The notes beneath the pieces were generated by a model. It searched no databases and was not told the origin of the DNA. It was given only the letters and a program-made list of their open reading frames with translations. The position numbers and the translations under genes were made by a program. Shown one piece after another: positions 45,956 through 57,980 of a DNA stretch of 60,000 nt. The DNA comes from Polytrichum commune. Taxonomy: Eukaryota > Streptophyta > Polytrichopsida > Polytrichales > Polytrichaceae. The stretch is taken from contig OX485805.1 in the NCBI GenBank assembly GCA_950295325.1, positions 57,314,758-57,374,757 on the forward strand. Reading direction: 5' to 3'. How positions within the stretch are numbered: position 1 is the stretch's first letter; each line of letters begins with the position of its first letter.

Positions 45956-46466
45956 ATCAAGAAAAAACTTGCTCCCATTCATGTCAGTGTTGAAGACACA
46001 CCATTGTTTATTTTATTTTATTTTATTTATTTCCACATCTCTTCTCAATGAAGCCCAAGGCTTGACTTACATCTTTAGATCTATGAGGTTCAAGCCTAGG
46101 ATGCAATGATGGCTCTTGGTCAAAGTTGAGCAAACACTATAGCATTACAATGTTCGAAGAGAGTCTACTATATTAGAGAAGAGAAAGAATAGTGGTCTCT
46201 TATTAATGTTATGCGAAAATACTTGTTGTTGAAACTTTAAAAAAAGAAGATTCACACCAACATGTTCATGCATATTCAATCCCCCCCCCCTCAAAAGTAA
46301 GTCAAATTTCAGTTCACGAATAAAGAAGTGGTCAAGTCCCCCTCCTCAAACTTCAATTTCCCCCTACAATTGTGCCGGCCTCTGATTCTTGTTTTCCAAG
46401 GAATATTAATGCACTAAGGTCCCCCATGTGAGTGGGGAGGGGGTTCAATTTCGTTTGTTTGGTTGT
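45956..46466. other. No gene recognised
   Basis: Contains a (TTTTA)n-like tract at 46010-46030 and C10 at 46281-46290. Nothing else could be supported. Confidence 0.45.
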
Positions 46467-46955
46467 CTACACTGTTTATGTATGTAGTGTCACGTACACT
46501 ATTTGCGAAGAGCCTAAACTAGATGTCCAGAGGTCTCAAAGTGTCATGCTTGCTAATTGCCGATATGATTCCATTCATCAACATAAATAACTTCTTTATG
46601 TGAAAAAAATATATGCATTGGGATACCTTATAGTAGCACATTGGGATACCTTATAGTAGCACATTGGGATACTTTAGATGATAATCTTGCATTTTAGTAT
46701 GCAAGAGGAAGATGTTCTTGAGCATACTAATGCCAAGTATCATTTGTGCTCACTTTAGTCAACTTGTAGACCGTAATGTAACATAGGCATGCACCTCATA
46801 ACATTATTGAACATATTCATGCCAAGATATTAGTAAACAAACTTGAACACCAAGTGTCATGAGGTGACACTTATGATGAAGTTGTTAATCATCAGTGTAA
46901 CCTAGCATTTGCCTCAAAATAAGTTAAGTGACACTAAATACCATAAACAGTGTAG
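46467..46955. mobile_element. Family F copy 3: 489-bp MITE
   Basis: The ends CTACACTGTTTATG and CATAAACAGTGTAG are inverted repeats continuing through the family word GTGTCAC. Flanks TGGTTGT and TGGTTTT may be an imperfect duplication. Inside, a 23-bp unit ATTGGGATACCTTATAGTAG plus CAC is repeated 2.5 times at 46617-46680. Confidence 0.65.
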
Positions 46956-47246
46956 TGGTTTTTGCTGACTTTGCTGGCACATGGAAGTGTGCCCTAAGTT
47001 CATGAAGATAAAATCCTACAATACGGGATTAGCCTTAGGTTTATGGGATTGGTCCTTGAGAAGGCATCAAATAAATTAAGGTGTCATGTGTGGTAATTGT
47101 TACTTGCTTTAGTGGAGCCCACAAATCTATCGTGTTACATCAAAATTAATGAATTAGTGTGTGGTATTGATGTTTATCTAAACAAAGGTTTGCCAAAGCT
47201 GAATTTAACAAATTGAATTCATATTCAAGTAAAAATGGATCAAGGC

Positions 47247-47972
47247 CTAAGGTAGAGGGTGCTAAAACCAACACCCCATCCAAAACCAACACCTATAAAC
47301 GCCTCCCAATTGCCAACACTCTACAACCTTGAACCGTACCCGGCGGTGTAGGAGTGTCTGGGCCCACGAAGTGACGGTTTTAGGTGCCATTAGTGGTGCC
47401 ACCTCGTAGCGGCCTTCATGACCTTCATGTAGGGTATGTAACGGGCTCCACTCTATCTCAGGTTGGTTCAAGGTGGGATTAGGGTGGCTTGTCAATGCCT
47501 ATTCTAGTCATTCTATTCACAACTCCAAGGAGGTAGGCCCACAAAGCACAAAAGGGTCATTTCCCGGGATGCAAAGGGGGTCGGTTCCTGGGATGCAAGG
47601 TGATGGTTTTGCAAGCGAACCGGGAGGGATCATGGAGGTAGCCGTGTGGCTTTGCATACCATTACTACTTGGGCTTTGATGTAGTTTGGGTCTAGTACCC
47701 AGCTATGTTGTGTTGGTTCTAGGCAATGAAGGTGGGGGTCCTCATCATATGCGAGGTTGCCATACACGGGGCCTATGGATTGGTATAAGGAAGCTAGTAG
47801 TTTTGACTTTGAATATTCATCAAATATTCAATTGAGACTAAAAATATTTTTTCTTTCTTGATACCTATGTTTAGCCCAAAGGCTAATATGAATACATATT
47901 TTATATATCAACCACATAGCCATATGTATGTGCAATAGCTTAAAGTGTTGGTTTAAGCACCCTCTACCTTAG
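47247..47972. mobile_element. Family K: 726-bp MITE
   Basis: The ends CTAAGGTAGAGGGTGCTAAAACCAACAC and its inverted counterpart match over 28 bp with one mismatch. The word AAAACCAACACC is repeated just inside the left end. The middle (47330-47680) is GC-richer than its surroundings and has short frames on both strands, which could be captured host DNA. No target duplication could be read. Confidence 0.75.
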
Positions 47973-48336
47973 TCCAAATTCAAAACATGCTTGAGTTGTA
48001 TGAAGGATGTGTCAAGACCATTGCACATGCTAATATCATTAAATATATAAGGATCAGATTACCATTGTGTATCAAATTATAGCATAGACTTAAAATCCCT
48101 TGAAACAAAAATAACACATTCTGGTGTTTTTCATCATGTTTTGATATTATAACATTAAAAATAAACATTTGAGGGTTTGCAAAATCCCATGAAACCTAGA
48201 GAAAGTAAAAGCATATCAATAGATTTCCAAATAATCAAAATATCAATTTTTTTTTCTAAAAAAAATCCAAGTTTACTCAATTTTGAGTCAAGTGTTCAGG
48301 TGGCACAAAGCACAAGTCATGTACAGTACAAACTGT

Positions 48337-48712
48337 AGGGTAGATGGGTCTTTAATGTTTGTTTTTTCCAACTAGCCCACTTCCCTTAGGATACGAAACA
48401 CTCAACTACTATGAGATGGGTAGCGAATCCAAATTGAGGCCGTAGCCACTTTCCATGTAAGTTCTGGAACTCATATGATTATCTTATTCATTATCAAAGT
48501 GAAGATTCTTGTGCTCATTAAGTGGTCATATAGGCTCTTCCAATTATGATAACTATTGAACCTAGAATGGTTACCATATTTTGAGCATGTAGTATGATCT
48601 TTTTTAAGCACGTGTCTCTTTCGTATGTGTTCTCGGAGCCACACATACCCACATATCACTCAAATCTGGGTGTTTATTAAGATGAGGAAACCAAATTAGA
48701 CATGTCTACCTT
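48337..48712 (-). mobile_element. Family B MITE, copy 10, reversed, both ends present
   Basis: The ends AGGGTAGATGGGTCTTTAA and TTAGACATGTCTACCTT are an imperfect inverted repeat. The interior gives the full family order on the minus strand, including TTCATTATCAAAGTGAAGATTC. At 376 bp it is among the best reference copies. A further partial reversed copy is at about 49015-49090. Confidence 0.75.
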
Positions 48713-49089
48713 AAAAAGCAAAGATGATGTTGGGATATTATGACATTTGTATTAGATTCATGCAAAATCATGAGTGGTCACTTCATGTTTGGGCTTATAA
48801 CAAAAAACCCTCAATCCGATATAGAATATTACAAGCATATTTCACATTCATATTGCAATTACAACTCCGTAGACAAATCCATATTACGATTCCAAGTGGG
48901 GTCGATTTTGGAAACGTCTCATATGGTTAGCGTATGCAGATCACATAGATTGTTGCTACAAGTTTCAAAATTAGACTTGATATGCCAAAGTTATAAGAGG
49001 TCAAGCTAAATATTCTCTTCTTCTTTAAGTGATTGCATAGGCCCTCCCAATTATGTTATGTATTGCATCTAGAATGTTGTCTACTTGGT

Positions 49090-51376
49090 GAGCAAATGCA
49101 AACACAGTCCAACCTTATTATAACAAGTGTCATTTTGGTGTTAGTCCTTAACACTTAAAGGTCAAAGGACATATCTTGAAAGTTGGTATGACTTCAAACG
49201 AAAGATCTTCAATTCTCAAATAAGTTACACAAAAAGAGAGGTTGGCACAAACTGCAAAGTAAAAAAAAATGATTCATAATAAGGTGTAAATCGAGGGAAT
49301 TGCCAAATCAACCATGTAGTTTGTCATAACAACCATAAAGATGGGTCACACAATCACATGATTTGTCAAAATTTGATTTTCCATCGCACATGTCACATTC
49401 ATCTGCTACATTTAAATAATGCACATGAGACAGAAATACTGAAAACTTTCAAACTTTGTACATTACAAAGTTTTATAATTTAATCACAATATTGTGATTG
49501 CTATAAGCTCGAACCACCCAACCATAGGAGGGCCAAAAGACGATCCCCTCCTTTCCCCCAAGCTCTGTCTTATACCCAAAGGCACTCCTAGTCTTATCCA
49601 TCTTATCCATAATATATAAGAGATATTTTTAGAATTTGTGTATAGTACTAACTTTAGACTGAAGATTCCTTATCTATATACATACATCATCCATATGGTC
49701 TTTTCTTATATTTGGGCTCAATCACAATCCTCTAGTTGGAACTATCCAGTCCATATAATCACATGCTAAGTACAACAAAGTATAATCAGTATTTCTTTCT
49801 TACATAATCCAACATTACTCTTTTAATCCAAGTATATCACAATACACATGAAGAGGAGCAAGGATTTAGCTTTGTGGTAGAATTATTAAACTTGGCCAAC
49901 CTGGATGATGTTAACAGTAGGTTGAAATCACATTTTTGGAATTATCTAGGGAAGTCAACTTAACTAGGAAGGATTAGGGTTAGTAGGAAAAGAAAAAGAA
50001 AAAGAAAAGGACTATGTAAGGATAAGATAGAAGATATTAGTGAAGAAGAACCATTGTTGAAAGCATGGTTAAAAGTAGAAGTAGGAAGTTTAGATAACAG
50101 TAGTAAAGTATTTAACTGTGAATGGAAGAATGTCAAAAGTGATCAATTTGTATTAAAGTTTTGTGTGTGGTTACCAATTCGAATAAAGGAATGAGGATGT
50201 TATTGGAAACCCTTACTGTGAGTATGTGCATCTTGACTTAATGACGATGTAGTAGTTGGTGGTGTTCTAATAATTTGTATGATGCTAGCAGTATCAAGGA
50301 TCTTAAGCTAGCTATAAGGTCAATATTGCTTACGAGGTGTTATGTCCAGAAGTATATGGGGTTGGAATATGATTGGAGGTAGAGAGTAGTATTTTTGTAT
50401 GTTAAATGGTAGGCAGTGCACCAAACCCTGTACAAGTGTTGAGATAATTGGAGAGGTGGGATTCCTAGCTGATAGGTGGTCCATGGGAAATTGACATATG
50501 GAAATAAAGACTATAGGAGTAACCATGGGATAGGGACTACATGTACTCAGAGTGGGAATAGCTACTTAGGTGTTCCCATGAGTTATGGGTAACTAAAAGA
50601 CCTAATAGGTGAGGAGGGGCTACTAGGTATACAAAATGATGTTAGCTACCAAAAATGAGTGTACTAGAAAGAGAGAGTGAACTAGCCGGTAGTTGTAGTG
50701 TATAAGGAAGTACCCGTTAATATTGATAGTAGAATTAAACTGGCAGCGAGCTAGTGTGGGGACCCTAACCGTTCATCTTCTAGAGATAGATAATGGCTAG
50801 TTACAATATGGATGGGTATACTAGTCGCATGATCATATTAAAAATAATAATCTAACTATCGTACAATAAACCAATAGCTTAACCAGTAGAAGAAGCACTC
50901 GGAAGTAGGGAGCCGGTAAGGTTATTATGATGATTGTGGATAAGAGAAGTAATTCTTTTACATATGACAAGTCAAAGCCTAGCCAACACCTTACATATTG
51001 ATTGTGGTTATTTTAAACAACATGTGGTTGATTTAACAATCCCTCAAATATGCGGGATTGTGCCCAAGGTTTAAAAGTAGCTTATGTACAACATCCTTTG
51101 AAAGATAGAAAGCATACAATCATGTGTAGAAATGATGGCTAAAGCCTAAAAAGACTTGATATTACATAAAATTGTACTATGGATTCCTTCACATACTTGA
51201 TTGTTTACGCATCTCAATTTCAACTTGCTATTCAAATCGGAGAATCTCATTGGAGGAATAAAGCTATTACATTAAGGGTTTTTTAATAATAAAAAATATG
51301 TAAAAAGTGAAGTTACTAACAATTCAAGATCATTCTCCTTGTCTTCAAAGCCCCATCGAGGTTTTTCTTGGTGTTC
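49090..51376. other. No gene; purine-rich stretch
   Basis: 49860-50780 is noticeably purine-rich on the plus strand, with an AAAAG tract at 49989-50010, but has no ORF above about 70 codons and no recognisable protein. It could be an old element whose ends are lost. Confidence 0.35.
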
Positions 51377-52514
51377 AATGGTTGACTCAAAGCTTTGCAA
51401 CTTTCCACTCAAAAATAAGTTCCCAATTTACTCCTCAAGGCCAACTCCCAAGGCTCTTTTTTGCATCCATGCCAAAAAGGAAGGCATATATTCTTGCCCG
51501 TTGAAAGAATAGTGAAAATGGAAAAAATAAAAAATTGCTTGTCACATGGAAAGGCAAAAAAAATCTAACCCATTAAAAGAAAGGTCTCCTCAATTGTTAC
51601 CCATCAATCATATATCATAACTATGACAAACAATATTATATCCCATAATATATAAGCCACACTTTGATTATACAAGTCAAATTCTGCACTTGCAAGTGAT
51701 ACCTAACTAAACCCATTTTTTAAAGTTTGTGTTGAGTGTACAATGTGAATGTGATCACAAATAATATTTGAATAATTATTTTGCAAAATGTGAGGATGTG
51801 TGCAAGGGAGCTTGGATAATGCCTAGGGAGGAAATAGCCGATGATAATATCTAGGGATGTAGGTCAAGGTTTTCATTAAAGAGTTTGAGAGTAGGCTTGA
51901 GCTTAAATGTCATTTTCTTTACAAGTATGCTTCAAGCTTGACCTGGGATGAACTCTCCTCGAAGAATTTATGCTTTGATGGCTATTCCACAACTCTCACC
52001 ATAGTGTGTTTGCATATCATAGCACATGATTTGTGGAATATATGTGACATCCGGGGAGCTTTGTTTTATTTAGTGACTTGTTGGTTCTTAATTCTTATTA
52101 TGAAGTTATTTAAGTCATAGAGCTTGATGATTCATATGAAGAGTGAACATTGAGAAGTGCATAGAGGTGATGAACCATGTGGTGATATTTTTATCATTTC
52201 TCAAAAATTGAGATTATTACATGTGTTAGCAGAATGTGATGACGTGTGTAGGAGAGCCGCGATGTGATGTAATGTGATGAGAATGTGATGTGGTCTAACT
52301 TAGTGACTATTGATTTGTTAATCCTTAGACATGAAACTAAAGAGGGGGGATTGAGACCATACAACTTGATGATTCCTCTCAATATTCGCTCTTGAGAAGA
52401 ACAAAAAGACATAGGTGGTGAACCATGTGATGAAATTAAAGAAATCTTGAGCAAGTTATGGGTTTACATAAAATAAATCTTTTGGGTTGCCATTGCTTAT
52501 GGGTATGATGAAGG
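51377..52514 (+). repeat. Family E dispersed repeat, plus arm, about 1.14 kb
   Basis: It aligns over its whole length with the reverse complement of 57981-59577, starting at AATGGTTGACT and ending at TATGGGTATGATG. Identity looks well above 80 percent. Inside, the phrase GTGATGAACCATGTGGTGA is echoed about 280 bp later as GGTGGTGAACCATGTGATGA. It lacks TG...CA ends, and I saw no terminal repeat or coding sequence, so the class is unknown. The CAACTCCCAAGGCTC site here is the empty site for the family D insertion in the other arm. Confidence 0.8.
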
Positions 52515-52924
52515 AAAACAATTTATGTTATGAGAAGAAACAATCATAAATAATTGCCACCTTGGACCTAGAGAGAATGAATGTCATATTTTTCTACATT
52601 TATTTTTGAAAGCATATGCTTTCATCTTCAATTTTGCATGAAAGATTAAGATTTTCTCAACCCGTCATTTAGAGCGTATTTTTTGATGTTCTCCATCACA
52701 TTGAAAGGCAAAAACAAATAACTCGCCAAATGAAATGAAGGTGGACCTATCAAACATGGGCATGCCTTGCCTCATGCATGGTTCTACTAATATGTTGGCA
52801 ATAGATTCTAGCACCCATATTTGGGTAGCTAGTCCACAACCCCAATTTATGAGCCGATTGTATTTTAATTTTTTTGGGAACCCTCGTCATGGTGACAACG
52901 TTGGCCGTACCTACCCACATGGGT

Positions 52925-53310
52925 GTACAATGAAATAACAAGAAAATAATACCAAGGAATAATTTCACTTGCAAAGATGAACAAATTCTAAGGAGAATGC
53001 AAAAAAATTATGATTTCTTTCATAAATATGGAAACTGCCACAAATTTTGAAGCGGTGAAGTTGGTATAATACATAGTCACTCTATAGGTTAACTCATATC
53101 TACTCATCTAAGTGCTAATGCTTGGATACGATAGTTATCAAAAATCTTATGAGGGTGATTAATCACAAGCCAACACCACATAAACCTCAACTCCGTTTTC
53201 CCGAAACATATAGATCTCATCCATGTCAGCATGACATGACCCTAGTGAGCAATTAAATGAACCTAGTCAACTATGGATGCCTCGACCTTAAATGCCTTAA
53301 CCTTAGACGG
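52925..53310 (+). repeat. Family G dispersed repeat, copy 3
   Basis: It matches 5405-5790 throughout, including CACTTGCAAAGATGAACAAATTC upstream and TAGATCTCATCCATGTCAGC downstream. It ends near CTATGGATGCCTCGACCTTA, after which a direct echo AAATGCCTTAACCTTA follows. Confidence 0.6.
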
Positions 53311-54003
53311 GGCCATCTCATCCCGTTCGTGACCTGTCACTGGCAATGTTCAAGATTGAAGCCCTCATACGAGTCTCATTTTGAAGGGCTCTCAAATTTT
53401 AGCCTTTCAGTTGAAGGGTTGGTTCAAATCCAAGACGTCGATTCAAGAATATAGAAGTGAAATACAAAACTCACATTAAACTTGTGCATGAATGAAATGG
53501 TACATGATTCCAATACAATGTCAAGAATTAAGAATCAACCATCTAACTCCATTTCTTGTAGTGGCAATGCCCTACGCTTGTTAGTTCTTGTGACGGACGT
53601 ATCATATTGAGGACTTCAAGTGACGTCTTCATTTCCAATTTGGGCTTGCGTTTTGAAGGGTTGTTTTGAGAAAGGTATACTTTGAAAAGCCAAATCATGT
53701 TTGAAGGGCATTGAAGACCTCAATCTTAAACACTAGTCACCGGGACGTGACGGGACTCGTCCTATTGTGTCACAAAAGGGGTAGAAACTATTCCCTCTAC
53801 AGGGAAATAAAATATGAAGGAAAAAGAACTATCACATGGCTCCATGTTAGTAAGCCGACCGAATAGGTCCGGTCCCATTAAAAAAGAGAGGAGAAAATCT
53901 CCCAATCAAAACTTTGGACGTTGGTCGTCCAATACTTGGTCAGCATAGTTGTGCGACCTGCATAACGTTTTTCAGCAAAGGAGTGCGGGTGGCTTTCCTT
54001 TAG
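53311..54003. other. No gene recognised
   Basis: A segment containing several TTTGAAGGG words (53381, 53412, 53655, 53699) gives a weakly iterated look. No ORF or element ends supported. Confidence 0.35.
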
Positions 54004-54852
54004 TTAAGCTTAAGTCCTGCCAACTTGTTAGAGAATGTTCCTTGTCAGCTTCACGTTTTACGTTGCATGTATCCTACTGTAGTTGTGTTGAGTAATTATT
54101 TAAAGTGTGAAAAGTTGGTGTAGAATATAATTATGAAAATTTCAACATTTTCCCTATGGTTTTAAGCTTAAGTCCTTGCCAATTTGTTGAGTATGATAGC
54201 TCTCTTGATGTTTGCTAACAACTTGGGGTCTAGTTAAGTACCTTGCCAACTCGATGTTTTGTGTTGCATGTATCTACTGTAGGTTGATAGCCGGTTAAAC
54301 ACAGTTGTGTCGAATAATACTTAGAGTCAAAAGTAGTTTTGGAACATGATTATGAAATTTTGAACACTTTTTCTATGATTTTAAGCTTAAGTCCTTGCCA
54401 ACTTGTTGAGCATGATAGCTCTCTTGATGTTTGCCGACAACTTGGGTCTAGTTAAGTACCTTGCCAGCTTGATGTTTTATGTTGCATGTATCTAATGTTA
54501 GACACAACCGTGTCGAATAATTATTAAAGAGTCAAAAGTTGTTTTGGAACATGACTTTGAAAATTTCAACACTTTCTCTATGATGTTAAGCTCAAGTCCT
54601 TGCCAACTTGTTGAGCATGATAGCTCTCTTGATGTTTGCCAAGAGCTTGGGTCCAGTTAATAACCTTGCCAACTCGATGTTTTATGTTGCATATATTTAT
54701 TGTAGGTTGATAATCGATGTGATACAATTGTGTCGAATACTTACTTAGAGAGTCAAAAGTAGTTTTGGAACATAATTCTGAAATTTTCAACACTTTCTCC
54801 ATAATTTTAAGCTTAAGTCCTTGCCAAACTTGATGTTTTATGTTGCAAGTAC
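54004..54852 (-). repeat. Tandem array next to LINE-2, five units of about 205-220 bp
   Basis: The anchor word TTAAGC(T/C)(T/C)AAGTCC starts at 54004, 54162, 54381, 54586 and 54807. The three full units measure 219, 205 and 221 bp. The first and last units share a similar internal deletion. Each full unit contains GATAGCTCTCTTGATGTTTG and TTTTATGTTGCAT(G/A)TAT(C/T)TA. The array ends directly at the LINE-2 stop codon, so in the LINE orientation it occupies the 3' untranslated region. Confidence 0.85.
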
Positions 54853-55480
54853 CTACCGCTCATCAAATTTGCCAATGGGATTGTCATAACGAGTAGCTTT
54901 GTCAGCTTCTTTCCTAGTTGTTTCCCATGCCCCTTTCGCGTACTCAAGGAGATTTTTCCAACTGACTTGTTGTGTATTTTTCACCTCCCACCTAATGATA
55001 TTGAAGAGAAGATTATTCCTTTCAATCCAAATAGTCCATAGTGTAACTTTTTTTTAAAGCATCCAATTTATGGAGATTTTGCTAAGTGAAAATAGAGATT
55101 TTTTTTGCCAAAAATCCATGTTGCCAATCAAGTGGCTTCTATGGACCTTGTTGCCTTGATTTGGCATTCATGGTATTAATAACACCAATGGATAGGTCTC
55201 ATACTCTGCAAACCATTCTACAATCCTAAAATTTATGGATGATGGTTTCCGCAATACTTGCCATGTACATGAGATATTTGTCGTTAATGTCTTTAATGAA
55301 TCTAACTCTCTACGAGTTAATTGCAACAACTTTATTCCATATTAATAAGATGAACGTCCCTACCGTCATATTATGTATTCTATCTTTGACGTAAAGTAAT
55401 CACCCTTTGGGTTTCCAAGCCAAAGGGAGGATTTGCGCTTACCCTCAGTTTACAAAAAATATTTTCCAAGATTCGGGAGT
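54853..55480 (-). pseudogene. LINE-2 ORF2: zf-RVT and C-terminus
   Basis: On the minus strand a zf-RVT-like segment (MASIAETIIHKF, then a stop, then DCRM) is followed by a frame open for about 66 codons. That frame contains WIERNNLLFNIIRWEVKN and ends KFDER-stop at 54853-54855. WIERNN followed by a basic helix is typical of plant LINE ORF2 C-termini. It lacks an ATG and carries stops upstream, so it is a relic. It belongs to a different LINE lineage from LINE-1. Confidence 0.75.
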
Positions 55481-55689
55481 CTTGTAAATGAAAAGGATGT
55501 GTGATGTGATGATGTGTTTAGCTTTGATAGATGTGATGATGTGTTTAGAGGCTTCCGTATTGATAATACATGTGTTGGTGCTGCATCAAAACAATTGAGG
55601 ATTAGGGGGGGGGGATGCCCACGTGTATTCATCAAGAATTGGTTTAAAAAGTCTACTACTTTAAAAGATGGTAACTGGATGTGAATCTT

Positions 55690-56015
55690 GTTTGGTTCTT
55701 GCTTCCACGCTCTTGTTTTTTTAGAGCAGTGTGGGCAGGGACCTAGGAAGCCATTAAGACAATTAAAGGCTTCCTAAGCGACTACCTATGGGGTGGACAA
55801 CTAGGACACGCCAAAGCTAGGGTTGCATGGATGTACTGTTGCGAAAGCTTAAAACTCCCACACAAAAGTTTTTTGTGTCATGGCCTTGTGTCGAAGAGAC
55901 CGCCTTTCCTACTAGTGTGCGCCAAACTTAAACAATGAGGGCTTAGTTTGATCGATCTAGATGTAGCCACAAGGAGCCTATTAGTTAATTGGGTCATTAA
56001 GGCATTTGAAGGATG
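55690..56015 (+). pseudogene. LINE-2 ORF2: inverted RT thumb segment
   Basis: The plus strand reads IKTIKGFLSDYLWGGQLGHA, then KARVAWMYCC and later GLSLIDLDVATRSLL and NWVIKAFEG. These are the thumb and linker parts that follow the RT core in plant LINEs. The segment between CESLKL and GLSLIDL is about 28 codons longer than expected and has a stop. It lies between two LINE-2 pieces on the opposite strand, so this part is inverted relative to them. Confidence 0.75.
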
Positions 56016-56215
56016 CAATTCTTGTAAAGCATCTTGGATCATGTGGGAAAAAATCCTTCCTAGTGACATCCCATAACGTAGTAAAAAAACTCCAACAACA
56101 ACTCCATTAGGGCCAAGGGCTTTGTTTTTAGCCATAGGAAATGCAACCTTATGTAGGTCAACTTCACGTCCCAGATGACCCTACACTACCAAGTACCCAT
56201 TTTCGAATGGATTGG
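56016..56215 (-). pseudogene. LINE-2 ORF2: start of the RT domain
   Basis: The minus strand reads REVDLHKVAFPMAKNKALG, then PNGVVVGVFLLRYG and RIFSHMIQDALQ. The MAKNKALGPNGV string is the KxPGPDG motif that opens non-LTR RTs, with D changed to N. The frame is open for about 60 codons. The catalytic RT core that should follow is absent. The GGTTCGATTCC word at 56221-56231 resembles a tRNA B box but lies at the edge of this LINE piece. Confidence 0.75.
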
Positions 56216-56259
56216 TTGGCGGTTCGATTCCCGCTGTGAAATCTTCTCTTTACTTAACG

Positions 56260-56385
56260 GAGAAAAACTAACTATGTAGGTAAGAAGCCAAGAAGATTCT
56301 TGAGCAGGGTAGGGCCAACGGGCTCAAATTCACGTCAAATTGCCCAATGTTGGTTATTTCTTTCTTTCTTTATTAGGTCATCTTC
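56260..56385 (+). repeat. Family I SINE-like repeat, copy 4
   Basis: It contains AAGATTCTTGAGCAGGGTAG, GGCCAACGGGCTCAAATTCA and a TTTCTTTCTTTCTTTA tract. Its 5' limit is not defined. It lies upstream of the LINE-2 RT piece in that element's orientation. Confidence 0.5.
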
Positions 56386-57980
56386 AGTAGTAATATCGGC
56401 TCCCAAGTCATTGTTTATGGTAGGTGAAATCCTACCTTCCAACTAGGGGTGCATCTATTTTTTATTTATATAAAAATATACATTTTGAAATTCATTTTAA
56501 ATACTTGGCAAATTTTGAGGCATTTAAAAAATTTAAAATTAAATATTTACTACTATAGTCAGTCGAGGCCAAAAGGACGAATATAGGCATGCGCAACTTC
56601 GCCAATTGTTTCATATTAACCTAAAGCATTAGTATATTCAAACCTAACGGCAGTGCCTGAGCCCTAAGCCTTGCAACACGAAGTAACAAATTCCACAATA
56701 CGGATTTCGCATCGGCGGGACGATCCAGGCGCAGTCATACATCAGTACTTGGGCGGAGAAGAGCTCGAAGAATTGATTTCTGAAAAGGGGAATGTTTTCG
56801 ACAATGATTTGCCAAGGACCTCACGTCTTCGATGATTCTCCATACAAAACATTGAAAAGGTTTTGAAATATTCTAAAATGTGTTTTATAATGCCGCCTCC
56901 GACCTCTAGAATTTAAAAAAATGCAACACTATTTCCAACCCTTCGAGCGCATTCCCACCTATTGTTTCTTACTTCCTCATTGACTACAAATTGTGCATAC
57001 AATTCCCCATAAAAAGTCAGTGTTACACTTTACTCAAGCCAAAGAAATCCACAACTTTAACACCATCCTCCCAGTAGCTAGCTTTAGAAATGTGGGTTAT
57101 ATGGCAGACTTTAGTGCATGATCCAGTTTGGTAATTTGACTTGCAAGCATAATTATAAAGGAGTTCTTGATTCAGTTTTTGAAAGCCCAATGGATTTTCC
57201 ATGTGGGTTCTCGTGGGTCTTAGCCAATCTGAGAATGACATGTGGCATAATACGAAGTATAACTAGGCATATTTATGACCAAAGTGGAAAGTAGCCTATG
57301 ATTTAGGTTCCATGCATTCCATGCATTGGCCCATAAGGGTAATGGTGGTAGGTAGTCGAATGTAAAGTGTGTCTTTGTTTTGACTACCTTAGGCCTTTGG
57401 AAAACGCAAAGTTTGCTCTTCATAATTGTAGCTTATCATTTTAGACCCATGCGGTATACTGCCTTATACACAAGGGCATTTTGGTGCATAATAGTATTCA
57501 CCCATGTGGGTCGGTTTCATGGCTCTGGAATATGTCAATTATATTTCGTGGGCCCCCGAACAAAGTAAGATATCTGTTCATTATTCATACATTCAAGCTG
57601 AACTTGGAATTTGGGTGGAGTTATAATCATGGCACCATGCGTAGGAATTATTGTTCATCCCAGTATGATTCCCTAAAAACACTATTCATAACAACACTAT
57701 CATTGAAAATACTGACATTATTCACAATATTCTTACTATCCATACTGGCATTATTCATTGTTTGTACCAACGTCGGTTTCTTTCCATGAAGGTACGATAG
57801 TGGAGGCCCCCTATCATATGCTAAATATAGAATGAAACACAACCATTCAACTAATAATGTTAAGTGAAGGATAGAGTAGAAAGTGAAAAGAAAACCGAGA
57901 TAAGATTTAAAAAGGGGGGGGGGGAGCCATGAGGGAAGGGGATTTATGAAAATTGAGGCCCCACATCTTGGGCAAGGCCT
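56386..57980. other. No gene; family H copy inside
   Basis: 57595-57800 is the reversed family H copy (ATAATGCCAGTATGGATAG on the minus strand, and GGGTGGAGTTATAAT). A G11 run is at 57914-57924. ORFs are short and unrecognised. Confidence 0.4.

Noticed and set aside
46617-46680. Short direct repeats considered as a CRISPR-like array
   Set aside because: The 23-bp units are contiguous with no spacers and number only 2.5; this is a minisatellite in a MITE.
51377-52514. Family E as a solo LTR
   Set aside because: No TG...CA ends and no 5-bp duplication at either copy.
54853-56015. Simple twin-priming (5' inversion) as the sole explanation of LINE-2
   Set aside because: It accounts for the divergent pieces at 54853-55480 and 55690-56015 but not for the RT start at 56016-56215 on the minus strand.
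56205-56235. B-box-like GGTTCGATTCC suggesting a SINE or tRNA head
   Set aside because: It lies at the edge of the LINE-2 RT frame on the other strand, has an extra base in the T-arm pattern and has no A box upstream.
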